The translations under genes were made by a program, and so were the position numbers. A DNA stretch of 64,000 nucleotides from Rossellomorea aquimaris (GTDB lineage Bacteria; Bacillota; Bacilli; Bacillales; Bacillaceae_B): assembly GCF_035590735.1 (NCBI RefSeq), contig NZ_CP141595.1:1707001-1771000 (forward strand), read 5' to 3'. Shown one piece after another: positions 24,600 through 34,246 of this stretch. The notes under the pieces were generated by a model. That model was not told the origin of the DNA and did not search any database. It was given only the letters and a program-made list of their open reading frames with translations. Position 1 is the stretch's first letter. Every line of letters begins with the position of its first letter.

Positions 24600-26093
24600 A
24601 TGAGCAGTTTAGAATTGGGTTCAATCAAAAGGACGAAAAAACCGCTTGTATTGATAGCTGTGATGCTGGCTATGTTTATGGGGGCCATTGAAGCAACAAT
24701 TGTCTCCACCGCCATGCCTGCCATCGTTGGTGATCTTGGCGGCTTCTCTCTGTATAGCTGGGTGTTTTCCGCTTATCTATTAATGAATGCCATCACCGTC
24801 CTTATATACGGTAAACTATCTGATTTGTTTGGCAGGAAACCGATTATCACAATCGGGATCGTGATTTTTCTCATTGGGTCCGTTTTATGTGGATTTTCCC
24901 AAACGATGGAGCAATTAATTCTATTCCGATTCATCCAGGGGCTTGGTGCGGGAGCGGTATTACCTATGGCCACTACTATTGTGGGAGATATTTATTCAAA
25001 GGAAGAACGTGCCAAAATTCAGGGGTATTTATCAAGTGTATGGGGGATTTCCGCCATTAGCGGACCTCTCGTCGGTGGCTTGTTGGTTGAATATGCGAGT
25101 TGGAGGTACGTGTTTTGGGTCAATATCCCTCTGGGCTTACTATCGATTGTGGGCCTATGGCTGTACTTACACGAGAATATTGAAAAGAAAAAACCGGTTA
25201 TCGACTATGGTGGTGCATTTCTATTAGTCGTAACCCTCTCATCTTTAATGTATTTACTGGTCGAAGGAGGGGTGAACCTGCCTTGGGACTCCTGGCAGGC
25301 TATGTTTCTGATCAATATTAGCATCTTGGGGTTTGTCGTGTTAATTTATCACGAACGACGAACGGCACAACCGATGATGCCTTTTGATCTATGGAAGATC
25401 CGTTCCATTTTGGTCGCCAATATCGTTTCACTAACAACAGGCGTTATGTTAATCGGCATTTCAAGCTTCCTCCCTGCCTTTGTACAAGGTGTAATGGAGC
25501 GGAGTGCAACCGTCGCCGGGTTTACATTGACGGCCATGTCTATTGGCTGGCCGATTTCGGCTACAATCGCCGGCCGCTTATTATTAAGGATCGGCTACTT
25601 TAAAACCTCCTTGATGGGGGGGATATCCCTTATAGCAGGTGGAACTATCTTTGTCTTGATGGATCCATCATACGGTCCATTATGGGCAGCAATTGGATCA
25701 TTCTTTGTAGGGGTAGGAATGGGACTAAGCTCTACGTCCTTTATCGTTTCCATTCAGTCTACTGTCGAGTGGCAGGTCAGAGGCATTGCGACTGCCACCA
25801 ATATGTTCATGAGGAATTTAGGTACGACGATAGGAGCTGCGTTATTGGGAGGGATCTTGAACAGCCGCCTGCAGAGATACTTAGAAGAGAGCGGTAATGA
25901 TTATTCCATCAATGATGTGAATATGCTCTTGAATGAACAAGAGAGGGAGCAATTGTCTTCCGATATGCTCGAGCTGTTACAAAATGCACTTACAGGTTCC
26001 TTGCAATCTGTATATCTAGTCGTATTATTTTTCGCCCTGTTTAGCTTTGTAGGCATCTTATTTCTACCCAGAGACCAATCATTAAAGAAATAG
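24600..26093 (+). CDS. MFS multidrug transporter, DHA2 (14-helix) family
   Basis: This 497-residue drug:H+ antiporter of the EmrB/QacA subfamily has about 14 helices. Conserved motifs are the helix-1 segment MGAIEATIVSTAMPAI, motif A GKLSDLFGRKP, and motif C VWGISAISGPLVGG. AAAGGAG sets the start at 24600; an in-frame start at 24567 has no ribosome site. The substrate is unknown. It lies between darB and ccpC, which are adjacent in B. subtilis, so it is an insertion. Its last 12 bases overlap the convergent TSUP gene. Confidence 0.88.
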   Translation: MSSLELGSIKRTKKPLVLIAVMLAMFMGAIEATIVSTAMPAIVGDLGGFSLYSWVFSAYLLMNAITVLIYGKLSDLFGRKPIITIGIVIFLIGSVLCGFSQTMEQLILFRFIQGLGAGAVLPMATTIVGDIYSKEERAKIQGYLSSVWGISAISGPLVGGLLVEYASWRYVFWVNIPLGLLSIVGLWLYLHENIEKKKPVIDYGGAFLLVVTLSSLMYLLVEGGVNLPWDSWQAMFLINISILGFVVLIYHERRTAQPMMPFDLWKIRSILVANIVSLTTGVMLIGISSFLPAFVQGVMERSATVAGFTLTAMSIGWPISATIAGRLLLRIGYFKTSLMGGISLIAGGTIFVLMDPSYGPLWAAIGSFFVGVGMGLSSTSFIVSIQSTVEWQVRGIATATNMFMRNLGTTIGAALLGGILNSRLQRYLEESGNDYSINDVNMLLNEQEREQLSSDMLELLQNALTGSLQSVYLVVLFFALFSFVGILFLPRDQSLKK

Positions 26094-26807
26094 GTTTTTT
26101 CCTAGCTGTAATATAAGAATGAGAGTAAGCACGTTTAGTAAAATTTGTACATGTTTCGTAGAAAGCTTAGCTGCAACCCTTACTGCCACTTGAGCCCCGA
26201 TTAGTGCACCAAGTGCAAAAGGGATGGCAGCTCCCCATTCTACGTGGCCATTGTGAAAATAGACAGTAAATGCTCCTAAGCAGCTTACAAAAGTCTGAAA
26301 GCGGGTGAGAGCTACCGCTTTTAAATATGAAAGCCCGTGTAACAGATGAGTGTACATGAGCATGGTTGCCTGCCCTGGTCCGAACAATCCGTCATACGTA
26401 CTGATTAAGTACAAAAATCCATAAACCCGAAATTGCTTCTGTTTCACCTTCTTTGGCTTGAATCCTTTTATGATACTTAGTAAAAGGGCGAATAACAGAA
26501 AGAAAAAGGCCATCCATTCGAGCAAAGAAGGAGATATTCTATCCGAGAAAAATGCCCCTGTCAACCCGCCTGCAAGTGCAAGAGGAAGAATAGGTAAACA
26601 TTCTTTCCACGTAACTTTTCGATCTTTAATTAAATAAACAAAGCTTGAAAAAGAACTCATGATATTTGAAAATTTGGCCGTGGCAATGGCTGTATGAATG
26701 GGTAAACCAAGTAACAGCATCACCGGCATACCAATCAATCCCCCGCTTCCTGCCAACGTTCCAATCAGTGCTACCACCAATCCAGTGAAAAAGAGAATCA
26801 CTTCCAT
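26082..26807 (-). CDS. TSUP / TauE-SafE family membrane transporter
   Basis: This 241-residue protein has about eight hydrophobic segments. The TSUP signatures are GSGGLIGMPVMLLLGLP near the N-terminus and FGPGQATMLMYTHLLHG in the second repeat. The family exports or imports sulfur-containing anions such as sulfite or sulfoacetate. The substrate here is unassigned. AGGGAGGTG precedes the ATG. It is divergent from ccpC and convergent with the MFS gene. Confidence 0.85.
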   Translation of the reverse strand: MEVILFFTGLVVALIGTLAGSGGLIGMPVMLLLGLPIHTAIATAKFSNIMSSFSSFVYLIKDRKVTWKECLPILPLALAGGLTGAFFSDRISPSLLEWMAFFFLLFALLLSIIKGFKPKKVKQKQFRVYGFLYLISTYDGLFGPGQATMLMYTHLLHGLSYLKAVALTRFQTFVSCLGAFTVYFHNGHVEWGAAIPFALGALIGAQVAVRVAAKLSTKHVQILLNVLTLILILQLGKNLFL

Positions 26808-26857
26808 TTTCAGGCACCTCCCTATGTTTCTACTATCAGTCTATTCCTTTTTTTATA

Positions 26858-26904
26858 ATAATGAAATTTTATATTAATTAAGATATAATATAAGAAAAAC
26901 TTAT
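26858..26904 (+). promoter_or_regulatory. ccpC promoter with two CcpC boxes
   Basis: ATAA-N7-TTAT, the CcpC dyad, occurs exactly twice, at 26858-26872 and 26890-26904, with centres 32 bp apart. A sigma-A-like promoter ATGAAA-N17-TATAAT (26861-26889) lies between and across them. One box covers the -35 and the other the start region, as expected for autorepression. Confidence 0.65.
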
Positions 26905-26917
26905 GAGGGTGAAAATG

Positions 26918-27796
26918 ATGGCGTTCTCAGAATATCAATTACTGCACGTACTGGCTCAGGAAATGAACATGCGTAAAGCAGCAGAGCGGCTGTTTGTATC
27001 ACAGCCGGCACTGTCACAAAGACTCCAGACGATTGAAAAGGAATGGGGTACCAGATTATTTCTTCGCTCTCAAAAAGGTCTGGCCCTAACCCCTGCCGGA
27101 GAGCTTGTGGTGAAGTTGGCTGAAGAAATGCTGCTGAAGGAAGAGAGTGTGAAGGAAAGAATTCAAGCATTGGAGTTCGAGGTTCATGGAACCTTGAAGA
27201 TTGCATGTGCCTCGATTGTAGGTCAGAATTGGCTTCCTAAAGTACTTAAAAGGTTTGTGGAAACCTATCCTCATGCCAAGATCTCGTTAATGACAGGGTG
27301 GAGCAGTGAAATTCTTAAAGCGATTTATGAAAATGAAGTGCATATAGGGATCATTCGGGGCACTCCCGATTGGAAGGGCCCCAAACACCATCTCTTTCAA
27401 GATACACTTTACTTGGTCGATAGAGAAATTCAATCGATTGAAGAAGTCATGAAAACTGATCGACCGTTTATCCAATTTAAAAGTGACTCGAATTATTATC
27501 AGGAAATTCAAGACTGGTGGCATCGGCAATTCCAGACAACTCCAAAGCGAACGATCGTTGTTGATCAAATTGAAACATGTAAGCAGATGACATTAAACGG
27601 AATCGGCTACGCCATTTTACCAGCAATCACGTTAGACGGGATGGAAGAAGACATTTATAAAATCCCATTAATCGATGAACATGATTCCCTTATACACAGG
27701 GACACGTGGTTACTGGGCTATGAATCCGCCTTTCAATTAAGACAAGTAGAAGCATTTGTTGAAGTTGTAAATGAATTCATTCATGAAAACTCATAG
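26918..27796 (+). CDS. ccpC: LysR-type regulator CcpC
   Basis: This 292-residue LysR regulator has an N-terminal winged helix (NMRKAAERLFVSQPALSQRL) and a C-terminal effector domain. It follows B. subtilis CcpC closely, including ISLMTGWSSEILK, GIIRGTPDWKG and VDQIETCKQMTLNGIGYAILP. CcpC represses citZ and citB, and citrate is its effector. The ATG at 26918 is six bases after GAGGGTG; in-frame ATGs at 26903 and 26915 are too close to or before that site. Two CcpC boxes upstream indicate autoregulation. Confidence 0.93.
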   Translation: MAFSEYQLLHVLAQEMNMRKAAERLFVSQPALSQRLQTIEKEWGTRLFLRSQKGLALTPAGELVVKLAEEMLLKEESVKERIQALEFEVHGTLKIACASIVGQNWLPKVLKRFVETYPHAKISLMTGWSSEILKAIYENEVHIGIIRGTPDWKGPKHHLFQDTLYLVDREIQSIEEVMKTDRPFIQFKSDSNYYQEIQDWWHRQFQTTPKRTIVVDQIETCKQMTLNGIGYAILPAITLDGMEEDIYKIPLIDEHDSLIHRDTWLLGYESAFQLRQVEAFVEVVNEFIHENS

Positions 27797-27890
27797 TTTT
27801 GACGTTTAGGCTTGTCTTACATCCTTTAATTTGATAAAGTAATTCAAGAAACAAATTCTGAATTTATACATAATTACGGAGGGTATTCTT

Positions 27891-28601
27891 ATGAAAATGA
27901 TGGACGCAAACGAAATTATTTCTTTTATTCAAAATAGTACCAAATCAACTCCTGTGAAGGTTTATGTGAAAGGTGACATAGAGGGAATCGACTTTGGTTC
28001 ATCTTCCCAAACTTTCCTTCAAGGAAATTCCGGGGTCGTATTCGGGGAGTGGAGCGAGCTTTCTACTATTCTTGAAGAAAATAAAGATAAAATCGAAGAC
28101 TACGTATTAGAAAATGATCGCCGAAATTCTGCGATTCCACTTCTTGACCTAAAAGGGGTTAAAGCGCGTATTGAGCCTGGCGCCATCATTCGCGATCAAG
28201 TAGAAATCGGTGACAATGCAGTCATTATGATGGGTGCAATGATCAATATCGGTTCTGTAGTAGGTGCAGGAACGATGATCGATATGAATGTTGTACTGGG
28301 TGGTCGTGCTACAGTAGGGAAGAATTGTCATATTGGAGCGGGTGCAGTACTTGCCGGGGTCATTGAGCCGCCATCGGCAAAACCCGTCGTCATCGAAGAC
28401 GATGTAGTCATCGGCGCCAATGCCGTTGTCCTTGAAGGTGTAACAGTCGGAAAGGGAGCTGTCGTTGCAGCTGGAGCCATTGTAGTGGATGATGTAGCTC
28501 CATACACGGTTGTGGCCGGTACACCCGCAAAGAAATTGAAAGACATTGATGAAAAGACAAAATCAAAGACTGAAATAAAACAAGAATTACGTCAACTGTA
28601 A
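27891..28601 (+). CDS. dapH: Tetrahydrodipicolinate N-acetyltransferase DapH
   Basis: This 236-residue enzyme acetylates tetrahydrodipicolinate in lysine/diaminopimelate synthesis. The N-terminal [14 protein letters not shown] is followed by a left-handed beta-helix of hexapeptide repeats ([30 protein letters not shown]). Sequence is nearly identical to B. subtilis DapH (YkuQ) in the repeat region. GGAGGG precedes the ATG. dapL follows after 114 bases with no strong terminator between, so the two are probably one operon. Confidence 0.97.
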   Translation: MKMMDANEIISFIQNSTKSTPVKVYVKGDIEGIDFGSSSQTFLQGNSGVVFGEWSELSTILEENKDKIEDYVLENDRRNSAIPLLDLKGVKARIEPGAIIRDQVEIGDNAVIMMGAMINIGSVVGAGTMIDMNVVLGGRATVGKNCHIGAGAVLAGVIEPPSAKPVVIEDDVVIGANAVVLEGVTVGKGAVVAAGAIVVDDVAPYTVVAGTPAKKLKDIDEKTKSKTEIKQELRQL

Positions 28602-28715
28602 TCATTTCAACAATAGCATGATCAAGGAGAGAACGGACGGCTGGCGTCTGTTCTTTTCTTGTAATGTCTCATTTTCACTATCTATCCATCTATTATTCAT
28701 GTAAGGAGGGTACCC

Positions 28716-29834
28716 ATGTCTACAGTAGACTTTAAGTCGATCAGGAGAGATCTCCATCAAATTCCTGAACTTGGGTTTCAAGAGTTTAAAACACACCAAT
28801 ACCTATTGAGTTATGTTTCAAGTCTGCCTGCTGATAGAGTAGAGATTAAGACCTGGAGAACAGGGCTCTTCGTTAAGGTTCATGGCACCGATCCTACAAG
28901 AATGATCGGCTACCGCGGGGACATTGATGGCCTGCCGATCACGGAAGAAACTGGATTGGATTTTCCTTCATCACATGAAGGGAGAATGCATGCCTGCGGC
29001 CATGATTTTCATATGGCGATTGAGCTCGGGGTGCTAACCCATTTCGTTCACCACCCGATAGAAGATGATCTTCTGTTCATCTTCCAACCGGCAGAGGAGG
29101 GACCTGGTGGAGCGAAGCCCATGCTTGAAAGTGAGATCATGAAGGAATGGATGCCTGATGTGATCCTCGCACTTCACATTGCACCGGAATATGAAGTAGG
29201 GACGGTTGCTGTTAAAGAGGGGCTGCTTTTTGCCAATACGTCTGAGTTATTTATTGACTTTAAAGGAAAAGGCGGCCATGCTGCCTATCCTCACCACACG
29301 AAGGATATGATTGTCGTTGCTTCTACCTTTGTGACACAGCTGCAGTCGATTGTGGCTAGAAATGTGGATCCATTAGACAGCGCAGTGATTACCGTCGGCA
29401 AAATGGAAAGTGGGACGGTGCAAAATATCATTGCTGAAACAGCAAGATTGGAAGGTACCATCCGTACTCTTTCAGCCGAGTCGATGAAAAATGTAAAAAA
29501 ACGGCTGGAAGCGTTAATCGAAGGTATGAAAATCAGTTATGATTGTGATATTGAAGTGGATTATGGCAGCATGTATCGCCAGGTCTACAATGATCCGGAG
29601 TGGACGAATCATTTCATTTCTTTCCTCCAAAAAACGAATCGGGACCTCGTGATCTGTAAAGAAGCTATGACGGGTGAAGACTTTGGTTATATGCTTGAGG
29701 AAATACCAGGCTTTATGTTTTGGCTTGGCGTGAATTCTCCATTTGGACTGCATCATTCTAAATTAAACCCTGATGAGGAAGCGATAGACTTTGCCATCTC
29801 CCTTCTCACAGATTATATTGGCGGATTAAAATAA
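28716..29834 (+). CDS. dapL: N-acetyldiaminopimelate deacetylase DapL
   Basis: This 372-residue M20-family metallo-deacetylase releases acetate from N-acetyl-LL-diaminopimelate. Metal and catalytic regions are visible: [38 protein letters not shown] and [18 protein letters not shown]. It corresponds to B. subtilis YkuR/DapL and completes the DapH-PatA-DapL branch. AAGGAGGG precedes the ATG. Confidence 0.96.
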   Translation: MSTVDFKSIRRDLHQIPELGFQEFKTHQYLLSYVSSLPADRVEIKTWRTGLFVKVHGTDPTRMIGYRGDIDGLPITEETGLDFPSSHEGRMHACGHDFHMAIELGVLTHFVHHPIEDDLLFIFQPAEEGPGGAKPMLESEIMKEWMPDVILALHIAPEYEVGTVAVKEGLLFANTSELFIDFKGKGGHAAYPHHTKDMIVVASTFVTQLQSIVARNVDPLDSAVITVGKMESGTVQNIIAETARLEGTIRTLSAESMKNVKKRLEALIEGMKISYDCDIEVDYGSMYRQVYNDPEWTNHFISFLQKTNRDLVICKEAMTGEDFGYMLEEIPGFMFWLGVNSPFGLHHSKLNPDEEAIDFAISLLTDYIGGLK

Positions 29835-29842
29835 TGAGTGTG

Positions 29843-29887
29843 AATCACGGAACGATATCTACGGATATTGTTCCGTGATTTTTTTGT
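29843..29887 (+). terminator. Terminator of dapHL
   Basis: AATCACGGAAC pairs with GTTCCGTGATT and extends through GATATC/GGATAT, followed by seven T. Confidence 0.85.
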
Positions 29888-30058
29888 CAATACAAGAAAA
29901 ATTAACATTAATTTCTAAAACGGTCTTGCCAATCATCGAGAATAGTGTAAAATTACACTTAAGGTAGATGGGGGATAAGGAAAAAGATAAAAATAATAGA
30001 AACTTTTCCCATTATAATTTCGTCTATCTTGTAGAGAGAAAGAAAGAGGGGAATGCAT

Positions 30059-32461
30059 GTGAAAAGATGGAGGAAAGCAATATTTGTGATGACATTAGGG
30101 TTCTTGATGTTTCTTTTCATGGAAGATACAACACTCGCACAATCGCAAATTAAAATTTCAGTGGAAGAAGGAATCGATGGAAAAGTGAAGGAGGGAAGAG
30201 GTTTCCCCCTTAAAGTAACCGTCGAAAATACAGGTTCTGATTTCAAGGGAGATCTATTGTTTGACTATGCTCCTTCCTATCAGACTGGTGGGGCAAGAGC
30301 GTTATCCATAGATGTGCCAGCAAATTCAAAACGTACATACACATTATCCATTCCAGGATTCAATGATGAAATAAGGCATAACTCCAATCAGGAAACCATT
30401 CATTTGTTCCAAGGATCTTGGGAAAAAGGAAAAGAGATAAAATTTAAAGGAGATAAACGATTAACTCCTAATTTTATCTATAGCAATTATACGACTATTG
30501 GTTTATTGAGTGAAAATCCTGACCGTTTGAAGGGAATTAAAGGGGCTAATATGGGAGGGAATCGGGTAGAGGCACTAACGCTCACAAAGGAAAACATTCC
30601 TGAAGAGAAGAGCGGATTTCAAATGCTTGATTATCTTATCATTGATCAATTTAACATATCAGAACTTAGCCGGGATCAACAAAGTGCGTTGAAAAGCTGG
30701 GTTGACACAGGTGGGGTTTTATTTATAGGGGGGGCTCCTCATTTAGAGGATACGCTGGGCTCTGTAGCAAATATGGCTCCTCTGACTTTCGGGGAAGAAT
30801 CGATACTCTCCGACACTTCCACCTTTAATGTGAAAAAGAATATTGAGGCTTCCTTTAACTCATTACCAATCTTTAAAGGGACCGTTAAACCAGAATCGGA
30901 TGTTTTGGTTGAGCAAGACGGGATCCCATTGGTTGTGAAAAGTTCTGAAGGCTTAGGAGAAGTGTGGCAGACGGCATTCTCACTGGGTGATCCTGCATTA
31001 AATGCATGGGAGAGCTATGACGAATGGTTTGCAAACGTCCTTTCTAAAACAGAGCCCTACTTTCTGCTTGGCCAGTCCAAAGGAGATCAAAGTTTCCTGG
31101 AGAGGATTTATTATGAAGTAGCTGACAGTAATGAGCTCTTTCCGACTACCAATTTTAAAGTAAGTACACTTGTCATCATTCTCATCATTTACTTGATTGT
31201 CCTTGTACCTATGCTTTATTTCTTATTAAGAAAAATGGATAAGCGTGAACAAGCATGGTGGATCATCCCTGCCATCTCGGTCCTTGTTTCCTCAGGGATC
31301 TTTATCACCGGAGCTAAAGATAGAATCTCGAAGCCTCATCTGAATCAAATGAGTGTCTTAAAAGTCGAGGAAAATAAGAGCGTACACGGAATTTCAGCTT
31401 TCAGCGCATTATCAAACTCCGGGGGCGACTATGATTTTGTTTCAGATAAGCATCATTTAGACATCACACCTGCAAGAGTCAGGAATAGTGCGGGGGGAGT
31501 AGATCAGTATAAGTTTGCAGTTGAAGAGATATCGAAGGATAATCGATCCATTACATTTCGGGATGTAGAATACTGGTCCACGAGAACTTTACTCGGTTCA
31601 AGCGAAAAGGAAGAAGTAGGAAGATTTATCCCGGAATTAGTGTTAGAGGACCAAACCTTATCCGGTACGATTCAAAACGATTTTCCATATGATTTTACAG
31701 ATGTATATATTTGGTCGGGGTCCAGAATGTATCGTTTGGGAGATATGAAAGCCGGGGATACACTCTCCGTTGATAAAAAGCTTTCAACGAATTATTTATC
31801 TTCACCTATTGGTGTAACCCCAAATATGTCAGCACCATTCCCGAACCAGCAAAATATTAAGCAGCAAAAGAAAGAACGATTGGAAAACTTCGCCTCTCAA
31901 ATGATTTCTGCTGATAAAGAAAATAACTCTCCGGTCATTTTTGGGTATACAGATGCGGAGATATTCAATATGAAGATTAAAAACAAAGAATCCAAGTCTG
32001 AAAATTTCTCATTACTCTATCAACACTTTCCTTCCCTGGGAAACTATAAGGGTGCTTTTACCCTTAGAAATGAACAGCTTGATCTAGATGTTATGCCTGT
32101 TAAGGGACAGGTGATAGAGCACTACTCACATAATGGTGCAGATGAGATGGGACTCGAAGATGGGACATATGAGCTATCCATCAACCTCCCTAATCAAATT
32201 GATTTATCGAAGGTCACTCTTCATTCTTTAAATATGACTCTTCATACAGGAGGGGTGCTTCAGTTTTCTCTGGTCGATCCAAAAACAGATGAACGGCTGG
32301 TGCTTTCTGAATCATCCACGAACTCAATCGAAGTAAAAGATAAATTGAACAAATATATGAATGACAATGGGGAAATTGTTTTCGAGTTTGAAAAACGATC
32401 TCAAGGGGATCCGTTTGTTCGTCTTCCTAACATTGTGTTGAAAGGAGAGGTCCGACCATGA
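30059..32461 (+). CDS. Membrane-anchored extracytoplasmic protein of ABC-MoxR-VWA cluster
   Basis: This protein of about 800 residues has an N-terminal signal (hydrophobic core FVMTLGFLMFLFM, then TTLAQS) and an extracytoplasmic domain to about residue 365. That domain opens with a beta-sandwich-like segment and contains a glutamine-amidotransferase-like part (SWVDTGGVLFIGGAPHL). Two transmembrane helices follow at about 370-392 and 400-420, then a second beta-rich extracytoplasmic part. I know no characterised homologue. GTG at 30059 is seven bases after AGAGGGG; an ATG at 30053 is only one base away. It opens the eight-gene cluster and overlaps the ABC ATPase by four bases. A surface sensor or substrate-binding role is inference. 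Confidence 0.72.
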   Translation: MKRWRKAIFVMTLGFLMFLFMEDTTLAQSQIKISVEEGIDGKVKEGRGFPLKVTVENTGSDFKGDLLFDYAPSYQTGGARALSIDVPANSKRTYTLSIPGFNDEIRHNSNQETIHLFQGSWEKGKEIKFKGDKRLTPNFIYSNYTTIGLLSENPDRLKGIKGANMGGNRVEALTLTKENIPEEKSGFQMLDYLIIDQFNISELSRDQQSALKSWVDTGGVLFIGGAPHLEDTLGSVANMAPLTFGEESILSDTSTFNVKKNIEASFNSLPIFKGTVKPESDVLVEQDGIPLVVKSSEGLGEVWQTAFSLGDPALNAWESYDEWFANVLSKTEPYFLLGQSKGDQSFLERIYYEVADSNELFPTTNFKVSTLVIILIIYLIVLVPMLYFLLRKMDKREQAWWIIPAISVLVSSGIFITGAKDRISKPHLNQMSVLKVEENKSVHGISAFSALSNSGGDYDFVSDKHHLDITPARVRNSAGGVDQYKFAVEEISKDNRSITFRDVEYWSTRTLLGSSEKEEVGRFIPELVLEDQTLSGTIQNDFPYDFTDVYIWSGSRMYRLGDMKAGDTLSVDKKLSTNYLSSPIGVTPNMSAPFPNQQNIKQQKKERLENFASQMISADKENNSPVIFGYTDAEIFNMKIKNKESKSENFSLLYQHFPSLGNYKGAFTLRNEQLDLDVMPVKGQVIEHYSHNGADEMGLEDGTYELSINLPNQIDLSKVTLHSLNMTLHTGGVLQFSLVDPKTDERLVLSESSTNSIEVKDKLNKYMNDNGEIVFEFEKRSQGDPFVRLPNIVLKGEVRP

Positions 32462-33393
32462 TCGAGATTCAAAACTTATCTAAACGCTATGGGTCGTTCC
32501 TGGCCCTTGATGATCTGAACTTATCCATTGAAAAGGGAACCGTATTTGGTTTCGTTGGTCAAAATGGAGCGGGGAAATCCACGACATTTTCCATTTTGGC
32601 CACTCTCTTAGCTCCTACGGCAGGAACGGCTACCGTGAACGGATTCAATATAAGTAAAGATCCCAAATTGGTCAGAAGGCAAATCGGCTATATGCCTGAT
32701 TTCTTTGGAGTGTATGATCAATTAAAAGCTGACGAGTATCTGGACTTTTATGGTGCAAGCTATAAAATTCCTGCAGAGCAAAGAAAGAAGCTCATTCCCC
32801 AGCTGTTGGAACTGGTGAACCTATCTCATAAAAAAGATTCCTATGTTGACCTTTTATCCCGGGGGATGAAGCAGCGTCTTTGTTTAGCAAGGTGCCTCAT
32901 ACATGATCCGGAAGTGCTGATTCTCGATGAACCGGCATCAGGGCTTGATCCTAGGGCCAGAATCGAAATGAGGGAAATTCTTAAAGAATTAAAGAAAATG
33001 GGAAAAACGATTTTAATTTCCTCTCATATCCTTCCGGAGCTTGCGGAAATGTGTGATGAAATTGGCGTGATTGATAATGGGAAACTCGTAGCACATGGCT
33101 CTGTTCAGGATATTCAATTTCAACTGCAGGCAGATAAACTGATTGTCGTGAGGGTAAGGGGAATGGTGGAGAGTGCTGTGGCATTCTTTGAAGACGACCC
33201 CTTTGTTTCAAAGGTTGAAGTGGACGAGGAGAATAGAACATTTCAATTTCTTTATAAAGGAGAAGAAACGGAGCAAATAGAGCTATTGAAAAAAGCTGTT
33301 TTAAACGACATCCAGATTGTGAGTTTCAAAGAAACTGAAACGAATTTAGAAGATGTCTTTATGGAAATCACGAAAGGAGTGAAACTTTCATGA
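32458..33393 (+). CDS. ABC transporter ATP-binding protein (CcmA/NatA type)
   Basis: This 311-residue ATPase has Walker A GQNGAGKST at residues 34-42. The Q-loop is IGYMPDFFGVYDQL, the signature is LSRGMKQRLCLARCL, Walker B is VLILDEPASGLDP, and the H-loop is ISSHILPEL. The signature's second Gly is Arg, as in many ABC-2 exporters. A C-terminal extension of about 90 residues follows. ATGA overlaps join it to both neighbours. It pairs with the ABC-2 permease next to it; the substrate is unknown. Confidence 0.9.
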   Translation: MIEIQNLSKRYGSFLALDDLNLSIEKGTVFGFVGQNGAGKSTTFSILATLLAPTAGTATVNGFNISKDPKLVRRQIGYMPDFFGVYDQLKADEYLDFYGASYKIPAEQRKKLIPQLLELVNLSHKKDSYVDLLSRGMKQRLCLARCLIHDPEVLILDEPASGLDPRARIEMREILKELKKMGKTILISSHILPELAEMCDEIGVIDNGKLVAHGSVQDIQFQLQADKLIVVRVRGMVESAVAFFEDDPFVSKVEVDEENRTFQFLYKGEETEQIELLKKAVLNDIQIVSFKETETNLEDVFMEITKGVKLS

Positions 33394-34235
33394 AGCAGTT
33401 ACTCATCAACCCTATGTTAAATAAAGAATTTAAACTTCGCTTTCGTTCCTTTAAAGCATTTATCGGGATGTTATGCTACTTAATTGCCGTAGGAATTGTT
33501 GTGATCGGTTTCATCTATATGCAAACGCGATTTTCAAATACTGGTTACTTTCGCCCCGAAGAAAGCCGGGTGATGTTTATGATTCTCTCATTCTTACAGC
33601 TTGCTCTCGTGTTATTCATTACACCCGGGTTAACAGGCGGTGTCATCAGCGGAGAAAGAGAGAAGCAAACATTAAGCATGTTGTTGACGACGGAGCAAAG
33701 CTCATTGAGTATAATTCTGAGTAAACTGGTATCTTCCGTTTCTTATTTGTTAATACTCGTTGTCTCAAGTTTGCCTCTATACAGCTTTGTGTTCTTGTTC
33801 GGGGGAGTTTCCCCAACGGATTTACTTTTTGTGTTCGGATACAGTTTGTTTCTGGTTTTTGCATTTGGTTCCGTCGGAGTTCTATATTCAACGATTATTC
33901 GAAAGACGATCGTGTCGATGGTCACAACCTATGCAACGGTCCTGTTTCTTGCAGGGGGAACTTTATTCCTCTTTATGCTGTCAATGGCAATCGGGAGCGG
34001 CCCTTACCAGAATCAAACCAATCCTGCGCCGTATTTAATTGCCATGTTTAATCCGGGGATCGTCATGATGGGCCATTTTGAACCAATGGCGATTGAAGAA
34101 ATATACACTCGCAGCGGCATTACGTTTCCTTTATGGATTTCATTCCTGATCATCTACACTGTTCTTGCAGTGATTTCCTTGTCCCTCGGTATTATGAAGC
34201 TACGACCAAGCATGAAGGTAAAGAGCGCTAAATAA
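33390..34235 (+). CDS. ABC-2 type permease
   Basis: This 281-residue protein has six predicted transmembrane helices and the ABC-2 pattern: a short cytoplasmic N-terminus (NPMLNKEFKLRFRSFKAF), then GLTGGVISGEREKQTLSMLLTTEQS between helices 2 and 3. It overlaps the ATPase gene by four bases. The pair resembles exporters coupled to extracytoplasmic proteins in gliding-type or copper-type (NosDFY-like) systems. Confidence 0.88.
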   Translation: MKQLLINPMLNKEFKLRFRSFKAFIGMLCYLIAVGIVVIGFIYMQTRFSNTGYFRPEESRVMFMILSFLQLALVLFITPGLTGGVISGEREKQTLSMLLTTEQSSLSIILSKLVSSVSYLLILVVSSLPLYSFVFLFGGVSPTDLLFVFGYSLFLVFAFGSVGVLYSTIIRKTIVSMVTTYATVLFLAGGTLFLFMLSMAIGSGPYQNQTNPAPYLIAMFNPGIVMMGHFEPMAIEEIYTRSGITFPLWISFLIIYTVLAVISLSLGIMKLRPSMKVKSAK

Positions 34236-34246
34236 AGGGTGAGAAG

